Source: Paraburkholderia acidisoli (lineage in GTDB: Bacteria > Pseudomonadota > Gammaproteobacteria > Burkholderiales > Burkholderiaceae). Taken from it: a stretch of DNA of 64,000 nucleotides. Each line of letters begins with the position of its first letter. Position 1 is the first letter of the stretch. Position numbers and translations under genes: made by a program. The notes beneath the pieces are model-generated. The model saw nothing but the letters and a program-made list of their open reading frames with translations, did no database searches and was not told the DNA's origin. The stretch is from NCBI RefSeq assembly GCF_009789675.1, contig NZ_CP046913.1:682001-746000 (forward strand), given 5' to 3'. Below are positions 1 to 10,072 of the stretch, one piece after another.

Positions 1-3000
1 GTTTGCGCGTCGGTGGTTTGCGCCGAAGGCGTGACGCCGGGCTTGTAGGCCGTGAAGCGCGACGGACGGTTTTCCTCGAACTTGATCTCGGGACCGGCGG
101 CGTGGGCGGGCGCAGCGGCCGGTGCCGGTGCGGCCACGGCGGCTGCGGCGACCGGCGCGGCAAGCGGTGCGACAACCGGCGCGGCAAGCGCCTGCACGGC
201 CACGGCCGGTTGCGCGGCGGCGAGCGGCACGCCTTGCAGCACGTCGAGCTGACGCGCCATCACCATTTGCATCGCGGCGAGCTGATCGCGAATCACCGAT
301 TGCAGGTCGCCCGTGGCCGGCGCGACGGCGAACGGCACGGCAAGCGGTGCGGCAGCGACCGGTGCGACGACCGCGGTCACCACGGCCGCGGCAGGTGTGG
401 CAGCCGGAGTCGCAGCGGCGGCCGGTGCGGCCGCTTCAACCGGCGCAGGCGCAGCCACCGGTGCCGGGTCGGGCGGCAACTGACCGTCGAGGAAACCGGC
501 GAGCGCGGGCAGCGTCGGGTAGTCGCTCATGATCTGGCGGAAGCTGATCGTGACGTCGTAGCGGCGGCGCAGCTGGCGCGAGACCTGACCCATGAAGAGC
601 GAGTCATAGCCGAGATCCCAGAAGGTCACGTCGGGGTTCGACGTGTCGGGCGCTTCGCCGGACATTTCGGCGAGCAGCGCAGCCAGTTCGGCAATGAGAC
701 GCGGTTTGCGGTCGATTTGAGCGATTTGGTCCATGGCGGTCTGAGGAATGTCGTTGTTGGCGTCGGTCGATGCAGGTGCGGCGCTGGCGCTGGCGAGCGT
801 CGCGGCTTGCGTCGTCGTGGTCGTCGTTGTGATCGTGAGCGGGTTCGGAACGGAAGAGGCGGCGGCGGGCGCGTCGATCCAGTGCCGTTCGGGTTCGAAC
901 GGATAGGTCGGCAGTGACACGCGCCGGGCGGCATGCGGTTGAACGGCTTTCCAGTCGGGCGTGACGCCGTTGAGCCAGAGGCGGCCCGTGGCTTCCGCGA
1001 AGAGCGCCAGTTCGCGCTCGCGCAGCGAGAAGTCGGGCAGCGAGGCGATGGCGGCCTGATAACGATCCTTCGCCAAACCTTGCGTGGCGAACGTCGCGAG
1101 CGTGCGGCCGGGGCCGATCTCGAGCAGCAGCGGCTTGCTGTCCGCGCTGGCGGTGGCCGTGGCGAGCGCGTCGCCGAAGCGCACGACGTTGCGGCAGTGG
1201 GTCGCCCAGTAGTGGCCCGTCACGGGCGTTTGCGCGGACGCCCATTCGCCCGTCACCGACGACACGTACGGAATCTTCGGCAGTGCGAACGTGAGCGTGT
1301 CGGCGACCTTGGCGAGTTCGTCCACCACGCCCGACATCATGCGCGAGTGGAACGCATGCGACGTATGCAGGCGGCGATGTTCGATGTCGCTGGCCTTGAG
1401 CGTGGCCTCGAATGCCTCGATGGCCGCGAACGGCCCGGCCACGACGCTCAGCGAGGGCGCGTTGAGCGCGGCGAGATCGACGTCGGCGGGCAGGATCGGC
1501 GTGAGTTCGGCTTCGGGCAGACGCACGACCAGCATCGCGCCCGGCTCGGCGGCCTGCATCAGCGCGCCGCGTTGCGCGATCAGATACAGCGCGTCTTCGA
1601 AGGCGATCGCCTCGGCCACGCAGGCCGCGACCAGTTCGCCCACGCTATGGCCGATCATCGCCGTGGGCTTGATGCCGCGCGCGATCCACAGTTGCGCGAG
1701 CGCGTATTCCACGAGGAACAGCGCGGGCTGCGCGTAGATCGTGGAGCGGATCGGGTGCGGGGTGTCATCGCCTTCGGGCGCGGCGCTGAACATCAGCGTG
1801 CGGATGTCGAGACCGAGATGCGGCGCGAGCACTTCGGCGCCCTTGTCGATCCACTGCCGATACACGGGCTGCGTGCGATAGAGCGCGTCGCCCATGCCCG
1901 GATATTGCGAACCCTGGCCGGGGAACATGAACACGACGGGCGGCGCGGCTTGCGGCGCCTGCGCTTCGAGTGCGCCCTTCGCGAGCTTGGCCTGCGCTTG
2001 CTCCGTGTTCTCGGCTACCACCACCGCGCGATGCGTGAACGCGCGGCGGCCCGTTTGCAGCGTGGCGGCCACGTCGGCGAGCGCGGCGTCGGCATGCGTG
2101 CTCAGGTGCGCGGCGAGATTCGCTTTCGCGCGTTCGAGCGCGGCGGCGCTGCGGGCCGAAACCGGCAGGATTTGCGGCGCGTTATCGGCATCGTGCGCTT
2201 CGTCCGCATCGTTCGCGGCATTCGCACTCGTGTACTCCGGCGCTTCTTCGAGCACGACGTGCACGTTGGTGCCGCCCACGCCCAGCGAACTCACGCCCGC
2301 GCGGCGCGGTGCCTCGCCCGCTTGCCACGCGCGCGCGGCCACGTTGAAGAAGAACGGGCTGTTCGCGAGTTCGATGGCGGGGTTCGGCGCGCTGAAGTGC
2401 GTGAGCGGCGGCAGCGTGCGATGGCGCAGCGCCAGCGACGCGGCGATCAAACCGGTCACGCCCGCGGCCGCGTCGAGATGGCCCACGTTGGCCTTGGCCG
2501 AGCCGAGCGCGCAGAACTGGCCGCGCTGGCCGCCATCCACGCCGCCCAGCCGGAACGCCTGCACGAGGCCCGCGAATTCGATCGGGTCGCCGAGCGGCGT
2601 GGCCGTGCCGTGCGCTTCGATATAGCCGATCGAGGCCGGGTCGATGCCCGCTTCGGCATGGGCGATGGCCACGGCGCGCGCCTGGGCGTCGACGCTCGGC
2701 GCGGTGAAGCCGACCTTGTCGGCGCCGTCGTTGTTGATGCCCACGCCGCGGATCACGGCGTAGATCGGATCGGCGTCGGCGATGGCGTCTTCGAGGCGCT
2801 TGAGCAGGACCACGCCCGCGCCGCTGCCGAACACGGTGCCTTGCGCGTTCGCGTCGAACGGCCGGCACACGCCGTCGGGCGCGCCCATGCCGCCTTCCTG
2901 GTAGAAGTAGCCGCGCTTTTGCGGGAACGTGATCGACACGCCGCCCGCGAGCGCCATCTCGCAGCGTCCCGCGCGCAGGTTCTCGACCGCGAGGCCGATG

Positions 3001-5402
3001 GCCGTGAGCGAGGTCGAGCACGCCGTTTGCACGGACACCGCCGGGCCGGTCAGGCCGAGCTTGTAGGCGGTGCGCGTGGCGACGAAATCGCCCGCGCCCA
3101 CGAGCTTCTGATATTCGCCGATCTGGAACTGGCTCGTGAATTCGTCGATCACGGCGCGGTCCGTCAACACGTGCTTGAGGAAGTACGTGTTCATCGAGGT
3201 GCCCGCGAACACGCCCACCGCGCCCGAGATGGCCGCCGGATCGTAGCCCGCGTCTTCGAACGCTTCCCACGCGATTTCGAGGAACAGGCGCTGCTGCGGG
3301 TCGGTGAGCGCGGCTTCGCGCGCGAGCATGCCGAAGAAGCCCGCGTCGAAGCGATCGACGTCGGGCAGGATCGGCCGCGCCTTCACGTAGCTCGCGTCGC
3401 GGCGCGACTTGTCGTCGAAGCTGTCTTCGAGTTCGGTCACGTCGAAATGCGTGACGCAGTCGCGGCCCGCGAGAATGTTCGCCCACAGCTCGCCCACGTT
3501 GCGCGCGCCCGGGAAGCGGCCCGACATGCCGACCACGGCGATCGCGCCGCTCGAGGTCGCGGCGCGGCGCGGGAGCGATTCGCCCGGCGCCGCGTCGTTC
3601 GCCTCGTGCAGCTGCGCGGCCAGCGCTGCCACGTTCGGATGGCGGAACAGGTCGACGAGCGCGAGCCCGGCCGTCACGTCGCGCGCGATGATCGCGTGCG
3701 CGCGCATCAGGTCGAGCGAGCGCAGGCCCAAATCGAAGAAGTTCGCGTGGCGATCGACAGGTTTGCCGAGCAGCTGTTCGAACACGGCGGCGAGTTTCGC
3801 GGCGATGTCGGTGCCGGCCGGGGTCGATGCTTCGGTATGCGAATCAGTTTTATTCAGGCTCGCGAGCAGCGCTTTACGATCGATCTTGCCGTTGGGCGTG
3901 AGCGGAAAGTCCGGCAACACGCGCAGTTCCGTCGGCATCATGTAGTCGGGCAGCGCGGCCTTGAGATGCGCGCGGATCGCTGCGGCGGCAGCGGTAACGT
4001 TTGCGGCGCTGGATTTGACAAAGCCGGCGATGGCCTTGCCGCGCGCGTTCTCGAACGCGGCCACGGCGGCGTCGGCCACGCCGGGCGCGACGCGCAGCGC
4101 GTGCTCGATCTCGTCGAGTTCGATGCGCTTGCCCGCGATCTTGATCTGGCGGTCGTTGCGGCCGAGGAACTCGATCGCGCCGTCGGCGCGGCGGCGCACG
4201 AGGTCGCCGGTGCGGTAGAGCTTGCCGCCCGGCGCGAACGGATCGTCGACGAACTTCTCGGCGCTCAGTTCGGGGCGATTGAGGTAGCCGAGCGCCACGC
4301 CCGCGCCGCCCGCGACGAGTTCGCCCACTTCGCCTGCGGCGACCGGCGCGAGTTTCTCATCGACGATATGCACGGTCGTGCCCGCGATCGCGTAGCCCAC
4401 CGGAATCGCCTCGCCGTTCGCGAGCGCTTCGCTGCCGCGCACGACGCGGTAGCAGCACGTGAAGGTCGTGTTCTCGGTCGGGCCGTAGCCGTTCACGATC
4501 TGCAGCGCGGGATGCGCGTCCATCGCCTTGCGCACGTGCACGGGCGAGAGCACATCGCCGCCCGTGAGCGCTTCCTTGAGCGGCGCGAACGCTTCGATCC
4601 GGTAGTCGGCGAGCGCGTTGAAGAGACCGGCCGTGAACCACGCGGTGGTCGCGTTCAGGCGCGCGATTTCGGCGGCGATGACGTCGAGCGAGGGTTGCAC
4701 GTCGCCGATGATCGCGGCGCAGCCGCCGTTGAGCAGCGGGCCCCAGATTTCGAGCGTGCTGGCGTCGAAGGCGAGCGGCGCGAGATTCAGGAAGCGCGTG
4801 TGCGGCGCGAGTTCGGTGAACGTCTGGCCGTGCACGAGACGCGAGATCGCGCGGTGCGGCACGATCACGCCCTTCGGCTTGCCCGTCGAGCCCGAGGTGT
4901 ACATGATGTACGCCGCGTCGTCGCCGTGGCGCGCTTGCGTTGCAGCGGCGTCGGCGTGCGCGGACGCGGCCAGCAGATCGGCGAGATCGATTACGTTGCC
5001 TTCGAGATCGCCGATGCTGGCGAGCGCCGCGCTATCGGCGACGATCAGCTTCGGCGCGCAATCGGCCACGATGAAGTCGAGCTGCGCTTTCGGATACGCG
5101 GGATCGAGCGGCACGTAGACAGCGCCCGCGCGCAGGATCGCGAGGATCAGCGCGAGCGTGTCGCGGCTGCGCGGGACCATGATCGCGCAGCGCTCGCCGG
5201 CCGCGAGACCGCGCTCGGCCAGCACGTGCGCGAGGCGCGCCGAACGCGCGTCGAGCGAGGCGTAGGTGTCTTCACCCGTGGCGTCGACGGCGGCAATGCG
5301 ATCGCCGAACTGCGCGACCGTGGCCTCGAAGCGAGCGATCACGCCGGCCGCGTGATGCATCGATTCAGGCGTGTCTCCTGAAAACCCCTCTATGAGTGAC
5401 AT
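1..5402 (-). CDS. Hybrid NRPS-PKS, A-PCP-KS-AT-ACP module (3' end outside window)
   Basis: Megasynthase that would activate an amino acid and extend it with malonyl-CoA. The visible 1,800 residues contain an adenylation domain (1-500; [11 protein letters not shown] and NGYGPTE cores), a PCP (Ser562 in LGLRSLD), a ketosynthase (about 617-1045; Cys795 in TACSTS, later HGT and NVGH histidines), an acyltransferase (Ser1253 in GHSVGE, with HAFHS, the malonyl-type signature) and an ACP (Ser1601 in GYDSL). An Ala/Pro/Val-rich linker follows, and the reading frame stays open at base 1. There is no condensation domain before the A domain, so this is a loading or first module. The ATG at 5402 is chosen because the A domain follows directly. 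The PPTase gene upstream on the same strand would activate the carrier domains. The next domain (condensation, aminotransferase or other) cannot be seen. Confidence 0.93.
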   Translation of the reverse strand, partial: MSLIEGFSGDTPESMHHAAGVIARFEATVAQFGDRIAAVDATGEDTYASLDARSARLAHVLAERGLAAGERCAIMVPRSRDTLALILAILRAGAVYVPLDPAYPKAQLDFIVADCAPKLIVADSAALASIGDLEGNVIDLADLLAASAHADAAATQARHGDDAAYIMYTSGSTGKPKGVIVPHRAISRLVHGQTFTELAPHTRFLNLAPLAFDASTLEIWGPLLNGGCAAIIGDVQPSLDVIAAEIARLNATTAWFTAGLFNALADYRIEAFAPLKEALTGGDVLSPVHVRKAMDAHPALQIVNGYGPTENTTFTCCYRVVRGSEALANGEAIPVGYAIAGTTVHIVDEKLAPVAAGEVGELVAGGAGVALGYLNRPELSAEKFVDDPFAPGGKLYRTGDLVRRRADGAIEFLGRNDRQIKIAGKRIELDEIEHALRVAPGVADAAVAAFENARGKAIAGFVKSSAANVTAAAAAIRAHLKAALPDYMMPTELRVLPDFPLTPNGKIDRKALLASLNKTDSHTEASTPAGTDIAAKLAAVFEQLLGKPVDRHANFFDLGLRSLDLMRAHAIIARDVTAGLALVDLFRHPNVAALAAQLHEANDAAPGESLPRRAATSSGAIAVVGMSGRFPGARNVGELWANILAGRDCVTHFDVTELEDSFDDKSRRDASYVKARPILPDVDRFDAGFFGMLAREAALTDPQQRLFLEIAWEAFEDAGYDPAAISGAVGVFAGTSMNTYFLKHVLTDRAVIDEFTSQFQIGEYQKLVGAGDFVATRTAYKLGLTGPAVSVQTACSTSLTAIGLAVENLRAGRCEMALAGGVSITFPQKRGYFYQEGGMGAPDGVCRPFDANAQGTVFGSGAGVVLLKRLEDAIADADPIYAVIRGVGINNDGADKVGFTAPSVDAQARAVAIAHAEAGIDPASIGYIEAHGTATPLGDPIEFAGLVQAFRLGGVDGGQRGQFCALGSAKANVGHLDAAAGVTGLIAASLALRHRTLPPLTHFSAPNPAIELANSPFFFNVAARAWQAGEAPRRAGVSSLGVGGTNVHVVLEEAPEYTSANAANDADEAHDADNAPQILPVSARSAAALERAKANLAAHLSTHADAALADVAATLQTGRRAFTHRAVVVAENTEQAQAKLAKGALEAQAPQAAPPVVFMFPGQGSQYPGMGDALYRTQPVYRQWIDKGAEVLAPHLGLDIRTLMFSAAPEGDDTPHPIRSTIYAQPALFLVEYALAQLWIARGIKPTAMIGHSVGELVAACVAEAIAFEDALYLIAQRGALMQAAEPGAMLVVRLPEAELTPILPADVDLAALNAPSLSVVAGPFAAIEAFEATLKASDIEHRRLHTSHAFHSRMMSGVVDELAKVADTLTFALPKIPYVSSVTGEWASAQTPVTGHYWATHCRNVVRFGDALATATASADSKPLLLEIGPGRTLATFATQGLAKDRYQAAIASLPDFSLRERELALFAEATGRLWLNGVTPDWKAVQPHAARRVSLPTYPFEPERHWIDAPAAASSVPNPLTITTTTTTTQAATLASASAAPASTDANNDIPQTAMDQIAQIDRKPRLIAELAALLAEMSGEAPDTSNPDVTFWDLGYDSLFMGQVSRQLRRRYDVTISFRQIMSDYPTLPALAGFLDGQLPPDPAPVAAPAPVEAAAPAAAATPAATPAAAVVTAVVAPVAAAPLAVPFAVAPATGDLQSVIRDQLAAMQMVMARQLDVLQGVPLAAAQPAVAVQALAAPVVAPLAAPVAAAAVAAPAPAAAPAHAAGPEIKFEENRPSRFTAYKPGVTPSAQTTDAQ

Positions 5403-5863
5403 CTGTCGCTCTCCGATCGTTTTGGTAATGGCCTCGTACGGGTCATGCCGGGCGGGCGATCCACGCCACGCTTATCGAGGTACGCAGGTAGCCAAAAGGA
5501 AGGCGGGACACGATGTCTGGTTCGGATTGAGCTGAACGCCGGTCAAGGCCGCTCATGAGCGCAGCTAGATTCATCGACTCGTCCCCCGGTGCGCCGTGGT
5601 GGTGGTGTGGCCACCGCGGTAATTTCCTGTAAGTGAAATTTAAGTTTTGGCGGATGGGTTGTCCGTTCGCCTACGCACACACGGGGAAATCAACTGCACA
5701 TTGCACAAATGGCATAACGGGGCGCAGAGCAAGGCGGGGCGCGGGTCGTGAAAAAACCGCGAACGCGTTCCCGGCCGTTTCGAGGCCGAAAAGCGGCGGG
5801 TAAAACGGGGACGATGCGATTCAGTTATGAAACATCTCACGCTGCGCGCGTGACGATTGGCGC
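5403..5863. other. Intergenic region upstream of the NRPS-PKS gene
   Basis: 461 bases without a convincing gene, between the PPTase stop and the NRPS-PKS start, both on the minus strand. It must hold the 5' leader and probably a promoter of the megasynthase. The one clear structure is the dyad at 5621-5640. No good -35/-10 pair was found on the minus strand. Confidence 0.6.
5621..5640. promoter_or_regulatory. Inverted repeat, candidate operator
   Basis: Perfect 6-base arms AATTTC and GAAATT separated by 8 bases, in an AT-rich pocket of an otherwise GC-rich intergenic region, about 220 bases upstream of the NRPS-PKS start. The size and symmetry suit a dimeric repressor or activator site. No regulator gene is in the window, so the function is a guess. 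Confidence 0.3.
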
Positions 5864-6598
5864 TCAGTTCAGGCCACTGACGCCATTCATGCGGACGATG
5901 GACCAGTCCGTGCGCCGCGCGGCCACCGCGCCCGCGCACGCCGGGTTCACGGCCAGGGCGCGAATGCGCCACTGCGCCGCTTCCTGCGCGTCGCCGCCCA
6001 CGTAGCGCGGCGTGGTGTCGCCATGGGCGCCGAGATCGAATTCGAAATGATCGGGCGGCAGAATGAAGCCGGTGCCGAGCGCTTTCAGACACGCTTCCTT
6101 GCGCGCCCACGTTTCGAAGAACACCGCTTCGCGTTCGGCGTGCGGCAATGCGTCGAAGGCCGCGAGTTCGCGCCACGAGAAGACTTGCGTCGGCAAACTC
6201 TCTTCGATCACGCGCACGTTTTCCACGTCGATACCAATTTCAAATCCGTTCGCCACCGCGAGCGCCGCGATGTGTTCGCTGTGGCTGAGATTGAAGTGGA
6301 GTGTCCAGTGCGCCGCCTGCGTCGCGCAGCGCGGTTTGCCTTCCGGACCGTAATCGATGGCCACCGCGTGCGGCGGCAGCGCGAGATAGCGCGCGAGAAG
6401 GCTGCGCGCTGCGCCGCGTCCCGCCACGTAGCGGCGGCGATGGATGTCGAAACGGAATTTGCCGGCGCGCTCGCGTTCTTCGGGGGAAAGCGTCGCCCAG
6501 TACTGGTCGATCTCACGCTCGCTGGCGTGGTCGTCCAGATCCCACTGCCACACGTGCACAACGTGCGGAGCGGGCGGCGCGAGAAGGGACGATGGCAT
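5864..6598 (-). CDS. 4'-phosphopantetheinyl transferase, Sfp/AcpT superfamily
   Basis: Transfers the phosphopantetheine arm of CoA to the conserved Ser of carrier proteins, converting apo-PCP/ACP to the holo form. The 244-residue product has the family hallmarks in order: a basic N-terminal half with RYVAGRGAARSLLARYL, the histidine-containing NLSHSEH segment, the Mg-binding GIDVE motif and the WARKEACLKA motif (WxxKEA). This is the length of the Sfp-type, two-subdomain class rather than the short AcpS class. The ATG at 6598 fits the domain start. It lies just upstream of the NRPS-PKS on the same strand, so its likely partners are that enzyme's PCP and ACP, although Sfp types are often promiscuous. 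Confidence 0.92.
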   Translation of the reverse strand: MPSSLLAPPAPHVVHVWQWDLDDHASEREIDQYWATLSPEERERAGKFRFDIHRRRYVAGRGAARSLLARYLALPPHAVAIDYGPEGKPRCATQAAHWTLHFNLSHSEHIAALAVANGFEIGIDVENVRVIEESLPTQVFSWRELAAFDALPHAEREAVFFETWARKEACLKALGTGFILPPDHFEFDLGAHGDTTPRYVGGDAQEAAQWRIRALAVNPACAGAVAARRTDWSIVRMNGVSGLN

Positions 6599-6909
6599 GG
6601 CGGGCGTGGGCGAGTGAAAGCGGACTATCTAGCTGGGATCGATCGATGTTTCGATCTACCAGGCGATTCTACTTAGCAATACGCGCCGGTTTGTTATCAA
6701 CCCCACAGATCGCTTTCGGAACGTCGCTTACGATTGGCCCACATTGCACTGCACTGCGCATACGCAGCAATTTCGCAGACAGACATCGTTCGGACAAGAC
6801 GAGTGGACGCCCAATGACGACAGCGATTGCGATCACGGCAGGAGGAGACAGGCAGCGAGGCACGCGCGAACGTGCCCGCTGCGCCGTGGGCGCGAACGGT
6901 GTTGCGCAG
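6599..6909. other. Non-coding gap between methyltransferase and PPTase genes
   Basis: 311 bases with no supportable ORF, no hairpin followed by a T-run, and no RNA gene recognised. The flanking genes are both minus strand. A gap this long suggests the PPTase has its own promoter, but I could not identify one. Confidence 0.5.
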
Positions 6910-7746
6910 CTATTGCAGCCGCTCGAGCCACAGTCCCGTGTACGCGATCACATTGGCGGAAGGATGGTCGGGCACGGGAATGCCGAACTCCGGCGCGCGC
7001 CATTCGCCGAGTACGCCGTAGCCGAGACGCCTGAAGTCGTCGATAAGCTTGGCGCGGTTGTAAAGCATGCACGCAACCCGGATATGCCCGACGTCCTGCA
7101 CCACGGCGAAGTCGCTGCCGTCGATGAGCGGGGTGCGATTGATGAGTATGTATTGCGGGCGATGCGCGATGCTTGCAATTAACTCCGGCAAAGGCTTGCT
7201 GAAATAATGAAGCGAGCCGCTCGCAATGAACAGATCGACTTCGCCAATGTTGCTGAAGTCGTCGGTGAACGAGAGATTGCGCGCGTCGCGATCGCTCGCC
7301 AGCGTGCGGCCTCGCGAAATATTCTCGGGCAGATCGTAGACGGTCCAGGTGACGTCGTCGCGCAAAGGCAGGTAATTGCGGTAGCAGTAGTAGAGATTTC
7401 CGACATTGCCACCCATGTCGAAGATCTTGCGCACGCCGCTCAGCCGATCTCGCAGGTAATAAAACGCGGCGTAGTCGCTGGTGCCGGCCGCGCGATCGAG
7501 ATGCCAGGCGGCATTGGCGGGATTCTCGTGGCCGCCTTTCGCGAACGGCCGGACCGCGCTTTCGGCTTCGCCGAGCGTGCGGAAGCTGCGACGGTAACCC
7601 AGCATCCAGCCGACGAGGGTCGCGCCGAAGCGTGTGCGACCGGTTCCTTCGATCACGCGGCGCCCGTATTGCGTTCTACCGAATACCCGAAAAAGCTTGG
7701 CTGCCGAGACGATTTGCATGTCCCGTAGTCTGATCTGCGTTTGCAT
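6910..7746 (-). CDS. Putative methyltransferase, TIGR04325 (LIC12133-like) family
   Basis: 278 residues. The central region has a Rossmann-like SAM-binding stretch, IFDMGGNVGNLYYCYRNYL, followed by WTVYDLPENISRGRTLA and an SGSLHYF segment, the pattern I associate with family TIGR04325. Assignment is from pattern memory; the substrate is unknown, and members occur in polysaccharide and natural-product loci. ATG 7746 is preferred over ATG 7752 because GGAG lies about 7 bases before it and too close to the other. A second member of the family lies 510 bases upstream on the same strand. The locus also holds an NRPS-PKS and an oxygenase, so O- or N-methylation of the product is plausible, but catalysis has not been shown for the family as far as I know. 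Confidence 0.75.
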   Translation of the reverse strand: MQTQIRLRDMQIVSAAKLFRVFGRTQYGRRVIEGTGRTRFGATLVGWMLGYRRSFRTLGEAESAVRPFAKGGHENPANAAWHLDRAAGTSDYAAFYYLRDRLSGVRKIFDMGGNVGNLYYCYRNYLPLRDDVTWTVYDLPENISRGRTLASDRDARNLSFTDDFSNIGEVDLFIASGSLHYFSKPLPELIASIAHRPQYILINRTPLIDGSDFAVVQDVGHIRVACMLYNRAKLIDDFRRLGYGVLGEWRAPEFGIPVPDHPSANVIAYTGLWLERLQ

Positions 7747-8256
7747 AACCATGCTCCGACAGAGAGGAAAAATGCACCAGTCTCACCCGCAGCGCGAGAG
7801 CCGATGACGGTGCCAGCCAGCGTGAGCCCGACTTTCACGCAACGCGCGAAAAATCAGTGCGTCATGCCGATGTGAAGTGGGCGGCGTCGTCGCCCGGTTG
7901 CGGTGCGACGTTCGCGGAAAAGGCGTGTCTGGGAGTGGATTGCGCCGTGCGCGGCGTGACAGTGAGTCGTCGCTAGCGCAATAGCGGCACGCGGCCCACG
8001 AGGCGTGGGGTCGTGCGCATCGACCGTTCGGGCGACGTACAGGCGCATAGGAGTCTCCTCGCGTTGGGGGCAGCACGCTTGTGCCTCGTGCCCCCCCCGT
8101 CATCCATGGCAACACACTACGGCGTGCGCAACGCGTGAACCGTGCGCAATCGCACCAACCCATCGATCCGGGCGTGACGACAGGACGCCTTAAAGCGCGT
8201 CTACGCCTGCTCGAAAGCGGCCCATTCGATGGGGTCCCGATCCCGATCCCACGGTC
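7747..8256. other. Long gap between the two TIGR04325 genes
   Basis: 510 bases. The only coding candidate is the 64-codon minus-strand ORF at 7854-8048. A run of eight Cs occurs at about 8091-8098. No transposase remnant, tRNA or clear terminator was recognised. Confidence 0.5.
7854..8048 (-). CDS. Possible small ORF of unknown function (64 aa)
   Basis: Starts with ATG at 8048 behind a GAGGAG ribosome-binding site at 6-base spacing, better than those of most genes nearby. The product is rich in His and Arg (for example CHAAH and GRRRRPLH) with no recognised domain, signal peptide or membrane segment. Its third-position GC (about 70 percent by my count) is lower than in neighbouring real genes, which argues against a conserved protein. 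It could be a true small protein, a decayed gene or chance. Not recognised. Confidence 0.2.
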   Translation of the reverse strand: MRLYVARTVDAHDPTPRGPRAAIALATTHCHAAHGAIHSQTRLFRERRTATGRRRRPLHIGMTH

Positions 8257-9108
8257 TCATTGCGTCTGCGCTTCCGGTTGACGCTCGAAATAAAACCCTT
8301 CGAGACACGAGAGCGTTCGCTCCGGGTGAAACGGAATCGACACGCTGATTTCCGGCACCAGCCAGCGGTCGCGCAGCCGATAACCGTGCGACTCGAAATA
8401 CGCCATGAACTTCTTGCGGCTGAAGAATCGATACGGCGTGGCCGTGGTGATGTAGTTCTGGATCGTCCAGATTTCGCCGTCGTCGGTGAGCGACACCTTG
8501 TTGACGAAGATGTGCGACGGCAGCGTCTCGACGCTTTCGAGTACGCCCGGCCCTTTCTCGCCCAACGGGTCGGGCAGATACTGTATGACGCCCAGCATCA
8601 GCATGATGCTCGACATCGGCGCCTCGGCGAGATCGGTGCCGAACGTGATCATCGTCGACTTCAGTTCCTCGTGACGCGCGATGCCGCGCTTCACCGTTTC
8701 CGGCATATCCACCACGTGCCAGCGCAACGGCATGGAGAGCAGGTCGTAACGGGTGCAGATTTCATAGAAGATGCCGCCGGCGCCGCCGATATCCAGCACG
8801 GTACTGCCGGACTTGAGCAGTTTGCTCAGCCAGAGCAGCACGGCGAACTGCGAAGTCTGAAACGGCTGCGGCGCTTCATGGGTCTCTTCGTGCACGAGCA
8901 CCCTGGCAATGCCTTCGTCGTTCCAGCCGACATGATTGAGGTCGGTCGCGGCGCGCTCGGCGTCTTCGAAACTGCCGTACAGACCGAAGAAGGGATTCAT
9001 GCGTTTGGACCAGACCGTCCGCGCATAGAACTGCGGCACGCCCGGAATCTTGCCGACCCAGCTGCCGACCTGGCTGTGCATGAACATGGCTTTCAGAACG
9101 TTCTTCAT
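8257..9108 (-). CDS. Putative methyltransferase, TIGR04325 family (second copy)
   Basis: 283 residues with the same layout as the neighbouring family member: N-terminal FYARTVWSKRMNPFFGLYGS, then a glycine-rich SAM-type loop VLDIGGAGGIFYEICTRY, WHVVDMPETVKRG and a GVIQYLPDP segment. By eye the two proteins are similar only in these core motifs, so they look like old paralogues rather than a recent duplication. GGAAA precedes ATG 9108 at a suitable distance. The gene ends 8256 bases into the window beside a 510-base gap, and a JmjC oxygenase gene lies 70 bases upstream on the same strand, so the two may be cotranscribed. Function in tailoring the NRPS-PKS product is inferred from position only. 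Confidence 0.75.
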   Translation of the reverse strand: MKNVLKAMFMHSQVGSWVGKIPGVPQFYARTVWSKRMNPFFGLYGSFEDAERAATDLNHVGWNDEGIARVLVHEETHEAPQPFQTSQFAVLLWLSKLLKSGSTVLDIGGAGGIFYEICTRYDLLSMPLRWHVVDMPETVKRGIARHEELKSTMITFGTDLAEAPMSSIMLMLGVIQYLPDPLGEKGPGVLESVETLPSHIFVNKVSLTDDGEIWTIQNYITTATPYRFFSRKKFMAYFESHGYRLRDRWLVPEISVSIPFHPERTLSCLEGFYFERQPEAQTQ

Positions 9109-9178
9109 GGCGTTTCCAGAGACACGGTTTCCGGCACGGAGCGGCGCCGATCAATAGCGTGGCTGGGGGCGATCGGCA

Positions 9179-10072
9179 CTATCGCGAGATCAGGGACTTC
9201 ACACGCCGGAATCCGCTGAGCGCCGCCACCTTCGAGCTATCGACGAATGCCGGCGCTCCCGGCGGCTGCGGCGGCCGCGGCACGAGCCCCAGCTTTCTCA
9301 GCTTGTGATTCGCGCGATAGACGTCGCCGTAGCGGCGCGGGAATTCCATGTTCAGGCTGAGCGAGATCGACACGTTGTCGTGGTTCTGTACCCAATGCGC
9401 CGCGTGCGTGGGAATGTGCACAGCGTCGCCCGGATGCAGCGTGAACTTGCGGGCCACGGTTTCCGCATGCGGCTTGTAAGTGCCCGCCGTGATCGACACT
9501 GAGTAGTACTCCTCGATTTCTTCCTCGGTGGTCACGCTGCGGTCCATCGGGTCGCACACCCACAGGTCTTTCGAGCCTTGAATCTGCACGAGGAAATTCA
9601 CCTCGGCGTCGAAGTGATAGGGCGTCTTGCGGCCCGGCGACGTAATGAAAACGAGCATTTCCGCGTTGCTCAGCAGGCGCGATCCTTCCGGGCCGGCCAG
9701 CTCGCGCACGAAGGCCTCGTACTCGTCGAGCAGCGCCTTGTAGGCCGGGTCGAGTTCGACGTGTTTCATCACGAGCCAGGCGCCCGCCGTTTCGATCCGG
9801 TCGATGATCTCGGGGATCGTCATGTTCGGTTTGGGCGTGGTGCCCCACTTGTCGGCCAGACTGAGATCGCCCGCGTCGACATACACGTCGCCCTCGCGCT
9901 TCGAGGCCGCCTCGGCCACCTTCGTCAACGCCTCGATCGAAAACAGCGGATGGCCGGCGAGCGGATGTTGCGCCGCGAACGGCTGCTTGTGGAGCGCGGC
10001 GCAGGACGCGGTGAACGAATCGACGGTGCCCCATTGCGTATGGGACGTGCCAGGGACGGTACGGGTCAACAT
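9179..10072 (-). CDS. JmjC/cupin-8 family putative Fe(II)/2-oxoglutarate oxygenase
   Basis: 297 residues. A jelly-roll core carries an iron-binding HxD in TPYHFDAEVNFLVQIQG and a distal histidine in HIPTHAAHWVQN, about 70 residues later, as expected for the HxD...H facial triad. The family includes hydroxylases of amino acids, proteins and natural-product scaffolds. ATG 10072 (MLTRTVPG) is preferred because GGAG lies 7 bases upstream; the frame is open further upstream but that part has no conserved look. It is followed after 70 bases by a TIGR04325 gene on the same strand. A tailoring hydroxylase for the NRPS-PKS product is the best guess; a protein hydroxylase or non-enzymatic cupin is possible. 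Confidence 0.78.
   Translation of the reverse strand: MLTRTVPGTSHTQWGTVDSFTASCAALHKQPFAAQHPLAGHPLFSIEALTKVAEAASKREGDVYVDAGDLSLADKWGTTPKPNMTIPEIIDRIETAGAWLVMKHVELDPAYKALLDEYEAFVRELAGPEGSRLLSNAEMLVFITSPGRKTPYHFDAEVNFLVQIQGSKDLWVCDPMDRSVTTEEEIEEYYSVSITAGTYKPHAETVARKFTLHPGDAVHIPTHAAHWVQNHDNVSISLSLNMEFPRRYGDVYRANHKLRKLGLVPRPPQPPGAPAFVDSSKVAALSGFRRVKSLISR

Noticed and set aside
933..5381. Very long open frame (1,482 codons) on the plus strand opposite the NRPS-PKS gene
   Set aside because: Its translation is Arg/Gly/His-rich with no domain. The opposite strand has clear A, PCP, KS and AT motifs. Such long antisense frames are expected in GC-rich DNA.
5627..5642. CCTGTAAG as half of a CepR-type (lux box) site before the NRPS-PKS
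   Set aside because: Only the first half fits; the CTG-N10-CAG spacing is absent. A quorum-sensing site is therefore not supported.
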